Positions 11,247 to 20,797 of a DNA stretch of 64,000 nt are shown one piece after another. The stretch lies in NCBI GenBank assembly GCA_963281255.1, contig OY725504.1, positions 3,224,001-3,288,000 of the forward strand, read 5' to 3'. Source of the stretch: Aphrocallistes beatrix. Taxonomy: Eukaryota; Porifera; Hexactinellida; Sceptrulophora; Aphrocallistidae. The first letter of the stretch is position 1. The number at the start of each line of letters is the position of its first letter. The notes beneath the pieces were generated by a model. It was given only the letters and a program-made list of their open reading frames with translations, was not told the DNA's origin and ran no database searches. The position numbers and the translations under genes are program-made.

Positions 11247-11897
11247 CTATACTAATTTCTGTATGTCGACCATTGTGTCCAACATGTCAGTGATACCCAT
11301 TTTAACCACAAACGCGGGTATTGATCCGCCTGCATTGAACCTGTAGATGGCAGTCATCCTACATTTGGAGATAATCCCCTCCATGTTCTCTATGATACAG
11401 AGAAAACTCTCACTCCCTCTAGTGACCTTACTCGATACCTCGACACCATAGTCCACTGGCACTCCCCACACCACTGAACTCGTCTCTGTCTCTTCCCGAG
11501 CCATAGCCGTGACGTAATCACGCCTTTGACACGGCCATGGGAACTTTTCGCGTAGATATTTGACCTGGATATTCTTATCCGGATTGGTGTAGATGAATTT
11601 TTTCTCTTCAATATCTTCATCAGCGTCCTCAAATCTACCTTCCCACATCACATCAGCTACCTGTTTCCTGACATCTACACCCTCACCCTTGGTAGAGATG
11701 TATCTGGCTACAAATTTGAACTCGATTGTCCCGTCCTTTGGGTCTTCTAAAGCTTTTTCAGCGACGTACGTTTCTCCATTTTTATAAAAGGCCCATCCTG
11801 AACCTTGAATTAAGTTTTCTAAGACCTGTCTCTGCTCATCTAGTTTCTGTCTAAGCTCAACTTCAGTCGGGACTGGATTCGTTTCTTTACTTGCCAT
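11247..11897 (-). CDS. START-domain lipid-transfer protein
   Basis: This intronless gene encodes a 216-aa cytosolic protein that is essentially one START (StAR-related lipid transfer) domain. Visible family features are the central segment with REKFPWPCQRRDYV, a strand leading to VWGVPVDYG, and the C-terminal amphipathic helix (SIPAFVVKMGITDMLD) that closes the lipid pocket. Family members bind one phospholipid, sterol or sphingolipid and move it between membranes; the ligand here cannot be read. I chose MASKETNPV as the start; an in-frame Met 17 codons upstream is less likely because the domain is already complete. It converges tail to tail with laminin and has a degenerate partial copy just downstream at 10906-10980. 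The intergenic stretch 11898-12414 shows no gene. Confidence 0.8.
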   Translation of the reverse strand: MASKETNPVPTEVELRQKLDEQRQVLENLIQGSGWAFYKNGETYVAEKALEDPKDGTIEFKFVARYISTKGEGVDVRKQVADVMWEGRFEDADEDIEEKKFIYTNPDKNIQVKYLREKFPWPCQRRDYVTAMAREETETSSVVWGVPVDYGVEVSSKVTRGSESFLCIIENMEGIISKCRMTAIYRFNAGGSIPAFVVKMGITDMLDTMVDIQKLV

Positions 11898-12414
11898 AAC
11901 ACAAATGTTTGAGATTTGAGGGAATATATTACTTTTATACTCAATCACACGTTCAAAAGTTCATAATCTTTTTTCCACAACTATGCTCATATATATTAAT
12001 GACTATTTACTGTATTAATTATACAAGTGCAAGTAATTCTAGCAAATTGATAAAACACAATGAAATGGAGCACATGTTTCTATTAGGCAATCTTAGAGGA
12101 GATTCCTATATATTTTTTGGATTTGTTGCACATAATACTGTCTGTATAATCACTCCACATAATGAAAGTAATCTTTTACAAGTACATTTGTGGTAGTGTA
12201 CTTTTAAAATTGTTGTAAAAGTTCAAACGAAACACTTACTTATCCGTGATATCATGTTTTATAATGCTAATTAGCCCTAGATAACGTTGACACCAGCAGA
12301 TACCACGTCAAGACAAACACGTAATAATTTCTGGATACAATACATAGTGAATAGTAAAATATACATACACGCACACCTAAGAAAACATATGTACGTATGT
12401 ATGCACCCAAACAG

Positions 12415-14490
12415 TTATTTGGTGGCACCCGCTTCTTTCATACGTTCGTACAGCTTATCAATCGCATCTTGATAGATACTAACGATCTTATAACGTTTGA
12501 ATTTCATTGTCGGAGTGAGCATGTCATTCTCAACGGTGAACTGTTCTGGTACAAAACACATCTGTTTTATACGCTCGAAAGGATTCAGACCGTACTCTTT
12601 GCCGGCATCGTCCAGTTCACTGATTATTTGTTTCGTCAGTTCTTTGTCCTGACACATTTCCTCCAAACTTCTGCCTTTCACTCCCTTCTTCTCCGCCCAT
12701 CCCGGGAAGGTGTCAGGATCCGGCACCAGGATCGCTATTGGGAAGGGGTAGAGTGAGTTAGCGTGTACGAATGCCTGCATGACAGCTGGATGACGTGTGT
12801 AGCAGTTTTCGATCTTTTCTGGTGCAATGTATTCTCCGTTTGAAAGCTTGACGATTTGTTTCTTCCTGTCAATAATCTTGAGACAGCCGTTGGGATACCA
12901 CTTCCCGATATCTCCCGAGTGAAGCCATCCATCTGCGTCCAGAGCTTCCCTGGTCTTGGCTTCATCATTGAAATAACCTTTGAACACGTTAGGCCCTTTG
13001 AAACACACTTCTCCTTCACCATTCTTGGCGTAATATTCCATTTCAGGCACATCAATCAGTTTTATAATGTTACAAGGCAGAGGTGGGCCGACATGGCCAG
13101 CGATCGACTCTCCAGGAAAGTTTAAAGTCGCCCCAGCTGTGGACTCCGTTTGTCCATAACCCTCTAGCACGAAACAACCTAACGCACAACGCAGGAAATT
13201 CAACACTTCTGGGCCTAATGGAGCTGCAGCCGACACAGTTAACCGCAGACGACCTCCCAAACTTGCTTGTATCTTTTTAAACACTAGTTTATCCCAAATT
13301 GTACTGTTACATACGATACCATTATCGATGTCAATTTGCTTGCTACGCATTGCCATCTCGTAAAGAGTCCGCTTAATAAAACTCGCACTCACAGCTGCTT
13401 TCGTTTTATCGTAGATTCTATTCAAGAGGCGAGGCACAGAGATGAATATTGTTGGCCTACACTCAGCAATGTCTTCCATTAGCAGTTTAATATTGCCCTG
13501 ATAGAAGTAGATCTTACTCCCGTTCATTGTTAAACTGGATTGCAAGCTTCTCTCGTACATATGCGCCAGCGGTAGGTAAGATATATAATGGTCTTCCGTA
13601 GTGAAAGGTGATTGTGACTCCAAAACGGCCATTGCACCAGCACAATCAGCGATAATGTTACGATGAGTAAGCATGACCCCTTTCGGTTTCCCAGTGGTAC
13701 CAGATGTATAGCAGATAGTACACAGATCGTCTGGATGTGGTACATGGTGGGATACTGGAGTTATCTTGCCTTCTGTCTCGATTGTTTCCATCATAACCAA
13801 TTCAGTATTTAGATCAACAGCCAATGCTGCATCTTCACTAGTTATTCTGCCTATCTTCACGACTAGTTTAGGAACTTTAGTACTCGCGACTACCCTGAAT
13901 CGATCTATAAACTTGTCAGCTGACAGCACCACTACTTCCGTGTTAGCTTGTGTCACAATGTGTTCTATCGCCTCAGGTCCCAGAGTGTCGTAGAGTGGGA
14001 CTAGCACCTGACTGTACGCGTTACAAGCCTGCTCCACTATCACCCACTCAGGACAGTTCCTACTCGCTATTCCTACAAAGGTACCTTGTCCTGCAATGTG
14101 TCCTCGATTGATGAGTCCACTCCCGAAGTTAGTGATCCTTTCCTGTACCTGTGCATACGTCTGGAATTGATAAGGCCGATTTGGCTGTCGCTTACCCAAA
14201 TACGGAAGATCTTTAGCCAACCTTAACCCACGCTGAAACCCATCATACAACGTCTTAACCTCGCCATTATACACAGAATCAAGCAGTTTGCAATCTTCCC
14301 CGAGTAGCGCATTCACGCGGGCATTCCCATCTCCTCCTGGAGTGGGTTTGGATTGCATACCTCTTGCCACGGCCATTCGTATGGGATCCGGTCGTTTTCT
14401 AAGCAGAACGCACGCGATGCCGAATACAGCCAGAAGGCTTGCAGCCAAGACTTCGAATATGTGGGCTGTCAGTACGAGAATGAGAGACAT
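12415..14490 (-). CDS. Long-chain acyl-CoA synthetase, copy A
   Basis: This intronless gene encodes a 691-aa long-chain fatty acid:CoA ligase, which uses ATP to make acyl-AMP and then acyl-CoA. An N-terminal hydrophobic helix (about residues 9-28) should anchor it in the ER or outer mitochondrial membrane. The adenylate-forming signatures are clear: YTSGTTGKPKG (P-loop-like, about residue 262), GYGQTES, DGWLHSGDIG and IDRKKQIVKLSNGEYI. Length and architecture fit the ACSL1/5/6 group. It is the downstream member of a tandem pair with 14967-17039; long stretches of the two are nearly identical at DNA level while others differ, pointing to gene conversion. The enzyme family is certain; the orthologue group is inferred. 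Confidence 0.93.
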   Translation of the reverse strand: MSLILVLTAHIFEVLAASLLAVFGIACVLLRKRPDPIRMAVARGMQSKPTPGGDGNARVNALLGEDCKLLDSVYNGEVKTLYDGFQRGLRLAKDLPYLGKRQPNRPYQFQTYAQVQERITNFGSGLINRGHIAGQGTFVGIASRNCPEWVIVEQACNAYSQVLVPLYDTLGPEAIEHIVTQANTEVVVLSADKFIDRFRVVASTKVPKLVVKIGRITSEDAALAVDLNTELVMMETIETEGKITPVSHHVPHPDDLCTICYTSGTTGKPKGVMLTHRNIIADCAGAMAVLESQSPFTTEDHYISYLPLAHMYERSLQSSLTMNGSKIYFYQGNIKLLMEDIAECRPTIFISVPRLLNRIYDKTKAAVSASFIKRTLYEMAMRSKQIDIDNGIVCNSTIWDKLVFKKIQASLGGRLRLTVSAAAPLGPEVLNFLRCALGCFVLEGYGQTESTAGATLNFPGESIAGHVGPPLPCNIIKLIDVPEMEYYAKNGEGEVCFKGPNVFKGYFNDEAKTREALDADGWLHSGDIGKWYPNGCLKIIDRKKQIVKLSNGEYIAPEKIENCYTRHPAVMQAFVHANSLYPFPIAILVPDPDTFPGWAEKKGVKGRSLEEMCQDKELTKQIISELDDAGKEYGLNPFERIKQMCFVPEQFTVENDMLTPTMKFKRYKIVSIYQDAIDKLYERMKEAGATK
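13850..14130. repeat. Near-identical tract shared with 16402-16682
   Basis: Comparing the two synthetase genes base by base, this 281-bp coding segment differs from 16402-16682 at one position that I can see. The sequence immediately on its low-coordinate side is clearly diverged and the high side also differs. A second, less perfect tract pairs 12516-13046 with 15068-15598. Both tracts have the same 2,552-bp offset. This is the signature of intergenic gene conversion. Confidence 0.85.
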
Positions 14491-14966
14491 GTACCTAGTT
14501 GTATTTCTAATACATATTCTCCTACTTATATGATTATAAGACGATTCGATTGAGCTTCTCTACTGGAAATGTATTAATGAGATTAGGTTCGTTACGTGGA
14601 GTGATGCGTCTGATTATCCTTACAGCTAATTAGGATTCCAATATTTCTCTTCTAATGAATAAAATTGTGAGTCTAGCTATACATAATTTGATAATTGTTG
14701 TTAATTATAATCTACAATCTTAAGTTTCTGATTACAATAGAGTTGTCTCTGCAGTCTGCACTTTTTCGCGTCATTGCAAAATATTTAGTACCAACACAAC
14801 CCATCATAACAATAAGATTTAGTACTACTACAAAGTAATAGGCTAATTTACGAAAAGAAAAGAAAGCAAAAAATAGAAAGTATGACACAGAAATAACTAG
14901 TATACTAAACCCTAAGCTAATTTTATAGGTTACACAAGGGTAGATAATGTTCTCAATCACACACTA

Positions 14967-17039
14967 CTATTTAGTCGCTCCACAAAGTCTCATCAATTCG
15001 AGTAGTTGCTCAACTTCCATCTTGTAGGTTTTAGCTACTTCGTTACGCTTTAACTTGAAAGTAGGCGTGAGCATGTCATTCTCAACGGTGAACTGTTCTG
15101 GAACAAAACACATCTGTTTTATACGCTCGAAAGGATTCAGACCACACTCTTTGCCGGCATCATCCAGTTCACTGATTATTTGTTTCGTCAGTTCTTTGTT
15201 CTGACACATTTCCTCCAAACTTCTGCCTTTCACTCCCTTCTTCTCTGCCCATCCCGGGAAGGTGTCAGGATCCGGCACCAGGATCGCTATTGGGAAGGGG
15301 TAGAGTGAGTTAGCGTGTACGAATGCCTGCATGACAGCTGGATGACGTGTGTAGCAGTTTTCGATCTTTTCTGGTGCAATGTATTCTCCGTTTGAAAGCT
15401 TGACGATATGCTTCTTCCTGTCAATAATCTTGAGACAGCCGTTGGCACACCACTTCCCGATATCTCCCGAGTGAAGCCAGCCATCTGCGTCCAGAGCTTC
15501 CCTGGTTTTCTCTTCATTAAGAAGATAACCTTTGAACACGTTAGGCCCTTTGAAGCACACCTCTCCTTCACCATTCTTGGCGTAATATTCCATTTCCGGT
15601 ACGTCCACCACTTTGACAATGTTACAAGCTGCTGGTGGACCTACGTGACCAGCTATGGACTCACCAGGTAAAGTTACCGTAGCGCATGCGGTGCATTCGG
15701 TCTGTCCGTACCCCTCAATCACTATGCACCCCAATGCCGCCCTCAAGAATGATAGCACTTCAGGGCTTAAGGGAGCTGCGCCAGTAACAGCTAACCGAAC
15801 TCTCCCGCCTAGGCCTGTTTGTATTTTTTTGAAAATTAATTTATCCCAAATGGTCGTCCTGCAAACTATTCCCTTCTCTAGATCTGCTTGTTTGCTCCTC
15901 ATGGCCATTTCAAAGAGTTTCCTTTTGATAGGACTCGCATTGACGGTCGCCATTGTCTTATCGTAAATTCTATTCAGAAGCCTTGGAACGGAAACGAAAA
16001 TGGTGGGACGGCAAGCTGCAATGTCTTCCATAAGCAGTTTGATATCTCCTTGGAAGAAACAGATCTTACAACCGTGCATGATGAGTCCAGTTTGCATTAT
16101 CCTTTCCATCATGTGCGCGAGTGGTAGGTAGGAAAGGTAGGCGTCATCAGTCGTAAAATTTACCTCCCTGAGCATAGGGTACAACGCTCCTGCACAGTCT
16201 GATATTAAATTAGTATGAGTCAACTTTGCCCCCTTCGGTTTGCCAGTGGTGCCTGAAGTATAGCAAATTGTAGCTAGATCGTCGGGTTTCGGTGCGAAAT
16301 GGGGGATACGGTTAGCTCGACCTTCTTCCTCTACAGTTTGCATCGCAACCAATTCAATATTGGATTCATTCGCTACTTCCAATTCTTCCTGGGTGACCGG
16401 ACCTATCTTCACGACTAGTTTAGGAACTTTAGTACTCGCGACTACCCTGAATCGATCTATAAACCTGTCAGCTGACAGCACCACTACTTCCGTGTTAGCT
16501 TGTGTCACAATGTGTTCTATCGCCTCAGGTCCCAGAGTGTCGTAGAGTGGGACTAGCACCTGACTGTACGCGTTACAAGCCTGCTCCACTATCACCCACT
16601 CAGGACAGTTCCTACTCGCTATTCCTACAAAGGTACCTTGTCCTGCAATGTGTCCTCGATTGATGAGTCCACTCCCGAAGTTGTTGATTCTCTCCTGTAC
16701 CTGTGCGTACGTCTGGAATCTGAAAGGCATATTCGGCTGTCGCGTCCCGTAACATGGAAGGTCTCTAGCTATCCTCAACCCGCGCTGAAAGCCTTCGTAC
16801 AGCGTTTTAACTTCTGGGTACAGGAGGTCAATCAGGTCACAGTTTTCGTTTAGGATCGCATTAACGCGAATACTCTCGTCTCCCCCTGTGAGAGGTTTCG
16901 ACTGCATGTTCTTATCCACGAGCATTTGTATAGGTGCAGGGCGACGAGATAAATAAGCGTACGCTATCCCGATCAGCCCTACTATCCCTGTCACCATAAG
17001 GGCTTCGAATGAGAAGGGTACGTTTGCGAGTGCAGACAT
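14967..17039 (-). CDS. Long-chain acyl-CoA synthetase, copy B
   Basis: This is the tandem paralogue of the gene at 12415-14490: 690 aa, intronless, same strand. The N-terminal anchor (FEALMVTGIVGLIGIAYAYL) differs from copy A. The catalytic motifs are intact: YTSGTTGKPKGAKLTH, GYGQTECTACAT, DGWLHSGDIGKW and IDRKKHIVKLSNGEYI. The middle of the protein (fatty-acid-binding region, roughly residues 270-480) and the C-terminal 30 residues diverge from copy A, so substrate preference or targeting may differ. Its start lies 443 bp from the oppositely oriented ZMYND10 start, so the two may share a promoter region. The 476-bp gap to copy A contains an open frame with two hydrophobic stretches (14712-14960) that I do not regard as a gene. 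Confidence 0.93.
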   Translation of the reverse strand: MSALANVPFSFEALMVTGIVGLIGIAYAYLSRRPAPIQMLVDKNMQSKPLTGGDESIRVNAILNENCDLIDLLYPEVKTLYEGFQRGLRIARDLPCYGTRQPNMPFRFQTYAQVQERINNFGSGLINRGHIAGQGTFVGIASRNCPEWVIVEQACNAYSQVLVPLYDTLGPEAIEHIVTQANTEVVVLSADRFIDRFRVVASTKVPKLVVKIGPVTQEELEVANESNIELVAMQTVEEEGRANRIPHFAPKPDDLATICYTSGTTGKPKGAKLTHTNLISDCAGALYPMLREVNFTTDDAYLSYLPLAHMMERIMQTGLIMHGCKICFFQGDIKLLMEDIAACRPTIFVSVPRLLNRIYDKTMATVNASPIKRKLFEMAMRSKQADLEKGIVCRTTIWDKLIFKKIQTGLGGRVRLAVTGAAPLSPEVLSFLRAALGCIVIEGYGQTECTACATVTLPGESIAGHVGPPAACNIVKVVDVPEMEYYAKNGEGEVCFKGPNVFKGYLLNEEKTREALDADGWLHSGDIGKWCANGCLKIIDRKKHIVKLSNGEYIAPEKIENCYTRHPAVMQAFVHANSLYPFPIAILVPDPDTFPGWAEKKGVKGRSLEEMCQNKELTKQIISELDDAGKECGLNPFERIKQMCFVPEQFTVENDMLTPTFKLKRNEVAKTYKMEVEQLLELMRLCGATK

Positions 17040-17482
17040 AGTGTGTTGTGAAATCTGTGAATTACTCCAATTTATTAGTTCGTAGAAGAGGGAAGAGCCT
17101 AAAGATCACGAGATATCAAATGCACTATTTTATGACTGTATTAACTGTATTAAATTTCCGGATTTGTTGTTGGCTGGATATGTGAATTGAACTTTGTCTC
17201 TTGAAGATAGTTTATAAATCTCAAGACAAGACAAATTAAATTAATTTCTGGCTAAATATTCTAAAAACATGTTATTACACTTTATAGGATTTGTTTAATT
17301 GTATGTGTGCACGTGGATTCATTGCCATGGTTGTAAACTATTCAAATCTAGTAATTAGCTGCTAGGTGATTTATTAGATAAATTACTTGTGGCTTTACAA
17401 ATTCTGTAAATTAACTATGATTACAACTGTTTACACGGTTTATGAATTCATAAAATATAGATTAGCAATATTATAAGCTCGA
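17040..17482. promoter_or_regulatory. Putative bidirectional promoter region
   Basis: This 443-bp AT-rich gap separates the divergent starts of acyl-CoA synthetase B (minus) and ZMYND10 (plus). It must hold both 5' ends. No particular core element is convincing, so this is a positional inference only. Confidence 0.4.
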
Positions 17483-18889
17483 ATGGCAAACTCTTCTCTT
17501 GAAAACAAATCAGAAAAGAGTGCATCAGATAAACTGCTTGAACATGTGCTATACCCTATCGAGGCTGAGGCTCTCGTTGAGAATTTGAGAGTGACAACTC
17601 TAGAAGAGATCGGGACAAGAACTTGGCACCAACAACATGAACATTTGGAGAAACTTAACGTTCAAGCTTTAGTAAATACGAAACTAGAAAACGACGAGTT
17701 TGTCAAAGACTTCTTGATAACAAATGACAAAATCCAATTGTTAGTTCACGAATTACTCTTGATCGAACTTTGGAAAGAAAAAGTTTTCGTTTGCTATCTG
17801 GATAAAAAGATCGAAGCTAAAGCTACTTTTCCTTGCTACACAATTCTCTACCATGAAGCGACGGTAGCCAACTTGTTGGAGACGATTCTATTCTACCAAG
17901 AAACGTGCGAAGTGCTTGAAGAAACCAGCTTAGATCTCCTTGAATATTGTAGCCGAAAATTAACCAATTTGTTAGCCAACATGACAGACTACCATGAAGA
18001 AGTTGGAACTATGAGTTTAGATCATGAAAAGGATATTAAAGCGATGCTCGAAAAAGACGTGATATCTGAGTTAAAAGGACAAAATAAAGACTTAAACTTT
18101 CAAATAATCTGGCATTGCGTGACGATTCTGCGGAATTTGATATGTAATTTAGACTGTCTACCACTTGGTGCTACGCGAATGGCACTAAATACACTTGATC
18201 TGCCCTTGCTAATGGTTGAATTGGTAGAGAAACAACCTTGGACGAACAAGAAAAAGGACAAACTCTTCAAGTACTGGGATGGTAAATGGCATTTGGTACC
18301 AAACGATGAGAGAATAAAACTCAGTAAAACCGAGACTCAACTCTGGTTAATAATCATACAACTTTTACTCTCACCCAACTGTCAAACTAAATACGAATAT
18401 AATGATTTCAAGAAGAATTCGATTCTGCGACTACGAGCGCATATTCCTGAATACCTAATCGACCAACTCCCAACCCTAATGGACCTACAACGCTACCTCT
18501 ATAACCTGTCTATAATGGAACCTCCGCCCGCCAAGAAGGATATTATAATCGAACCAGATCACAACATGCGAGAATCCCTGATAGCTAAGTATAAAGGTTT
18601 ATTCAAAAAGACGAGTGAGAGCCAGAAAGAAAATATTTTCTTCCCTTCAGATGAAGATCTGAAACTCCAGGCTGCTAAGTTTGTAGAGACCTATGACCGA
18701 GATGTGGTGCATACACTGGCAGAAGGGAAGCCCAAGTGTTCCGAGTGTGGGGGAGAAGCGGAACACAGGTGTTCACGGTGTAAGAATGAATGGTATTGTA
18801 GCAGACAGTGTCAAGTGGAGAATTGGAGTAAACACAAAGAGATGTGTAGCCTCATCGCCAGCAGTAAAAACACACAACAGTGCGAGTGA
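17483..18889 (+). CDS. ZMYND10: ZMYND10, dynein arm assembly factor
   Basis: This intronless gene encodes 468 aa, matching ZMYND10 along its whole length. The N-terminal all-helical region includes WHQQHEHLEKLNVQALVN near residue 48, and the C-terminal MYND zinc finger (about 415-455) has the C-x2-C...C-x2-C...C-x3-C...H-x3-C pattern (CSECGG, CSRCKNEWYCSRQC, HKEMC). ZMYND10 acts in the cytoplasm with LRRC6 and HSP90-type co-chaperones to pre-assemble outer and inner dynein arms, so the organism should build motile cilia. Vertebrate orthologues have many introns; none is needed here. It is divergent from acyl-CoA synthetase B. Confidence 0.95.
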   Translation: MANSSLENKSEKSASDKLLEHVLYPIEAEALVENLRVTTLEEIGTRTWHQQHEHLEKLNVQALVNTKLENDEFVKDFLITNDKIQLLVHELLLIELWKEKVFVCYLDKKIEAKATFPCYTILYHEATVANLLETILFYQETCEVLEETSLDLLEYCSRKLTNLLANMTDYHEEVGTMSLDHEKDIKAMLEKDVISELKGQNKDLNFQIIWHCVTILRNLICNLDCLPLGATRMALNTLDLPLLMVELVEKQPWTNKKKDKLFKYWDGKWHLVPNDERIKLSKTETQLWLIIIQLLLSPNCQTKYEYNDFKKNSILRLRAHIPEYLIDQLPTLMDLQRYLYNLSIMEPPPAKKDIIIEPDHNMRESLIAKYKGLFKKTSESQKENIFFPSDEDLKLQAAKFVETYDRDVVHTLAEGKPKCSECGGEAEHRCSRCKNEWYCSRQCQVENWSKHKEMCSLIASSKNTQQCE

Positions 18890-19099
18890 ATTTTGAATTT
18901 TATCAAATATGTCGTAGTAGAGTTTGAGTTTGGTTAGTGATTCATTACATCTATCTTATTATCTCAAAAATATCAGTAAAAATTGAACTCTTACTATAAG
19001 ATATACAAGGATGGTGTATGACTTCTGTCTATGTGTGTTTTCAGTAGACTTTGTCTCGAGAGTGAGATTCCATATATAATGATATGGAAGCAAGATAAA

Positions 19100-19207
19100 A
19101 TGAATCATTCGAATAAACTTTCAGCAAAAAATAATAGAATATTACCTATTGTCCTATTAGCCATGATAATTCTAATTGGTATCTATATACGTATAACAAA
19201 CTTGTAG
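19100..19207 (+). CDS. Possible 35-aa single-pass membrane microprotein
   Basis: A short frame just downstream of ZMYND10 encodes a 35-residue peptide. It has a basic, polar N-terminus (about 12 residues), one hydrophobic helix (ILPIVLLAMIILIGIYI) and a short basic tail. That layout is typical of small integral membrane proteins, but in AT-rich DNA such frames also arise by chance. No family is recognised. Confidence 0.25.
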   Translation: MNHSNKLSAKNNRILPIVLLAMIILIGIYIRITNL

Positions 19208-19391
19208 TTCATAACTTGAACTAAAGGGTAGAATGTATATTCCGGAGTCAAGAACGTGCATGGGCATGCTTACAAGCTATGCGGGAATTATACAGATGTT
19301 GGTTGTGTATTTGGTGTCCTCGGTATTCACATTATAAATATCCCTCTTATAAACTTGTAAGTACGAAAATCGGATCTATACTTTAAATACA

Positions 19392-19597
19392 TACATGCCA
19401 ACCGTCCCGTTTTTGGCAGGAAACCCCGCTTTTTCACTCTTCTATTGAAGTAACTTTGACGAGTGTTTTACATGAAATCTCCTCATTATGTCCCAACTTT
19501 TTGGGTTCCGTGTATAATACTTTTTATTTGCGTCCAGCCATGTCCCTGAAGTTCAACGCCGCATCCCGCTTTTATCATGGCTCAGGTTTGCATGTAT
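19392..19597. mobile_element. CATGCCAAC-family MITE, copy 1
   Basis: About 206 bp bounded by TACATGCCAACCGTCCCG on the left and GGCTCAGGTTTGCATGTA on the right, an imperfect inverted terminal repeat. Internal blocks (TTTTTGGCAGGA, CCCGCTTTTTCACT, TATGTCCCA) recur in the copies at 26315-26502 and, inverted, at 60373-60566. It is non-coding and lies between ZMYND10 and the RAD51D 3' end. Confidence 0.7.
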
Positions 19598-19674
19598 ATA
19601 AATAGTACACCAAATTTGCTACGAATCAGAGATACAATACAAAGATTAGACTGCTTTATTAAATATGCAAATAA

Positions 19675-20688
19675 TCATTTCGTGTTTGGAATTCTAAATT
19701 CGGTTTGTTGTCTGTCGTGGTTCAAGTTTGATTTTAAAACATACAGCTTTATCTTAGATTCTCCATCTTTCTCGAGTGTTGCATGTTGTGAAATTTCGCG
19801 ATCAAGTAGTATTCTCGTGGAGGCAACACTGTTCCAATGATACTCCAATCTTGTGTATTTGTACGAATCTATTGGGTTTTCAGTGTTGTGAAAAAGCGGT
19901 TGACTTCTATTGGCAATAACAATCGCGATGTTGTGAATATTCGCGAGATATTTAAGAGTCTTCTCGATTTGCGAATAAATATTTAAACCATGAGCAGTGA
20001 ACCCTTCTAGAATGCTTCCGAGCAGTAACGAGAAGTTGTCAAGAATAACTAATTTGAGAGATGAATAGAAACAACTTGATTTTTGTTCAACATTTGTGAG
20101 AAGGTTCCGCAGAGTTGGGAGAAGTAGAAGTGGATCGTATAAGGGGATTACTTGAATATTTCTTAAAATACCTTCCCTCAGTAAATCTTCTTCACCGGAA
20201 GTATGTGAATTTATTCTCAACCACAAGAGTAAAGCTCTCCTTGGGCTGAAACTACTGTTATTATCAATGAAGAGTACAGTTGACTGTCGTAAGTGAGTGC
20301 AGTTTATCGCTAATAAGTGCAAGAGTTGTGATTTCCCGGAGGCGATTGGGCCTAGTATCTCAGTCACCTCCCCAGGGTGTACCCCACCCTCTAGCAACGA
20401 ATCTACTTTGGGAATGCCAGTGGTTATGGGCTGGCAATAGCGTAATGCTTGTTCTAATAGAGTAGATGCCAGAGTAGGAAATGTTGAGTGTTCAAGGAGT
20501 AGAGATTGTTGTGATTGGACTATGGATGAGTTCTCTCGCACAAAGTTGCTATAGTTGGTATCCTTTTCCAAGTCAGTCGTAATGAACTCTTCAGTAGATC
20601 GGATTAATGGAATACGACCTTTACTTTTGTCTGTTTCTTCTTCATTTCTAGCTCCAATCATCCCATTGAGTTGCCGTAATCCATCCAT
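19675..20688 (-). CDS. RAD51D: RAD51D-like recombinase paralogue
   Basis: This intronless gene encodes about 337 aa from the MDGLRQL start (an upstream in-frame Met would add six residues). The RecA/RAD51 core is clear: TTGIPKVDSLLEGGVHPGEV leads into the Walker A motif GPIASGKS, followed by a Walker B strand LKLVILDNFSLLLG and an LEYHWNSVASTRILL segment that is characteristic of RAD51D. In vertebrates RAD51D works in the BCDX2 complex, supporting RAD51 filaments in homologous recombination. The Walker A lacks the usual second glycine (IAS where many have GSG) but keeps G-K-S. The N-terminal region is unlike the vertebrate one. Its start is about 110 bp from the end of the TIMMDC1-like gene on the same strand. 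Confidence 0.8.
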   Translation of the reverse strand: MDGLRQLNGMIGARNEEETDKSKGRIPLIRSTEEFITTDLEKDTNYSNFVRENSSIVQSQQSLLLEHSTFPTLASTLLEQALRYCQPITTGIPKVDSLLEGGVHPGEVTEILGPIASGKSQLLHLLAINCTHLRQSTVLFIDNNSSFSPRRALLLWLRINSHTSGEEDLLREGILRNIQVIPLYDPLLLLPTLRNLLTNVEQKSSCFYSSLKLVILDNFSLLLGSILEGFTAHGLNIYSQIEKTLKYLANIHNIAIVIANRSQPLFHNTENPIDSYKYTRLEYHWNSVASTRILLDREISQHATLEKDGESKIKLYVLKSNLNHDRQQTEFRIPNTK

Positions 20689-20797
20689 TCTAAATACTAC
20701 TAACATAATCGAATTGTTAAAATATTATTTAATATTATAATTTTTAAAACAAATTTCATCACAATTACACAACTAATTATTGCATAAAATTGAAGGT

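Noticed and set aside
14712-14960. 82-codon minus-strand frame with two hydrophobic stretches between the acyl-CoA synthetases
   Set aside because: It starts only 7 bases from the stop codon of copy B, lies in its 3' UTR, is highly AT-rich and shows no recognisable motif; probably chance.
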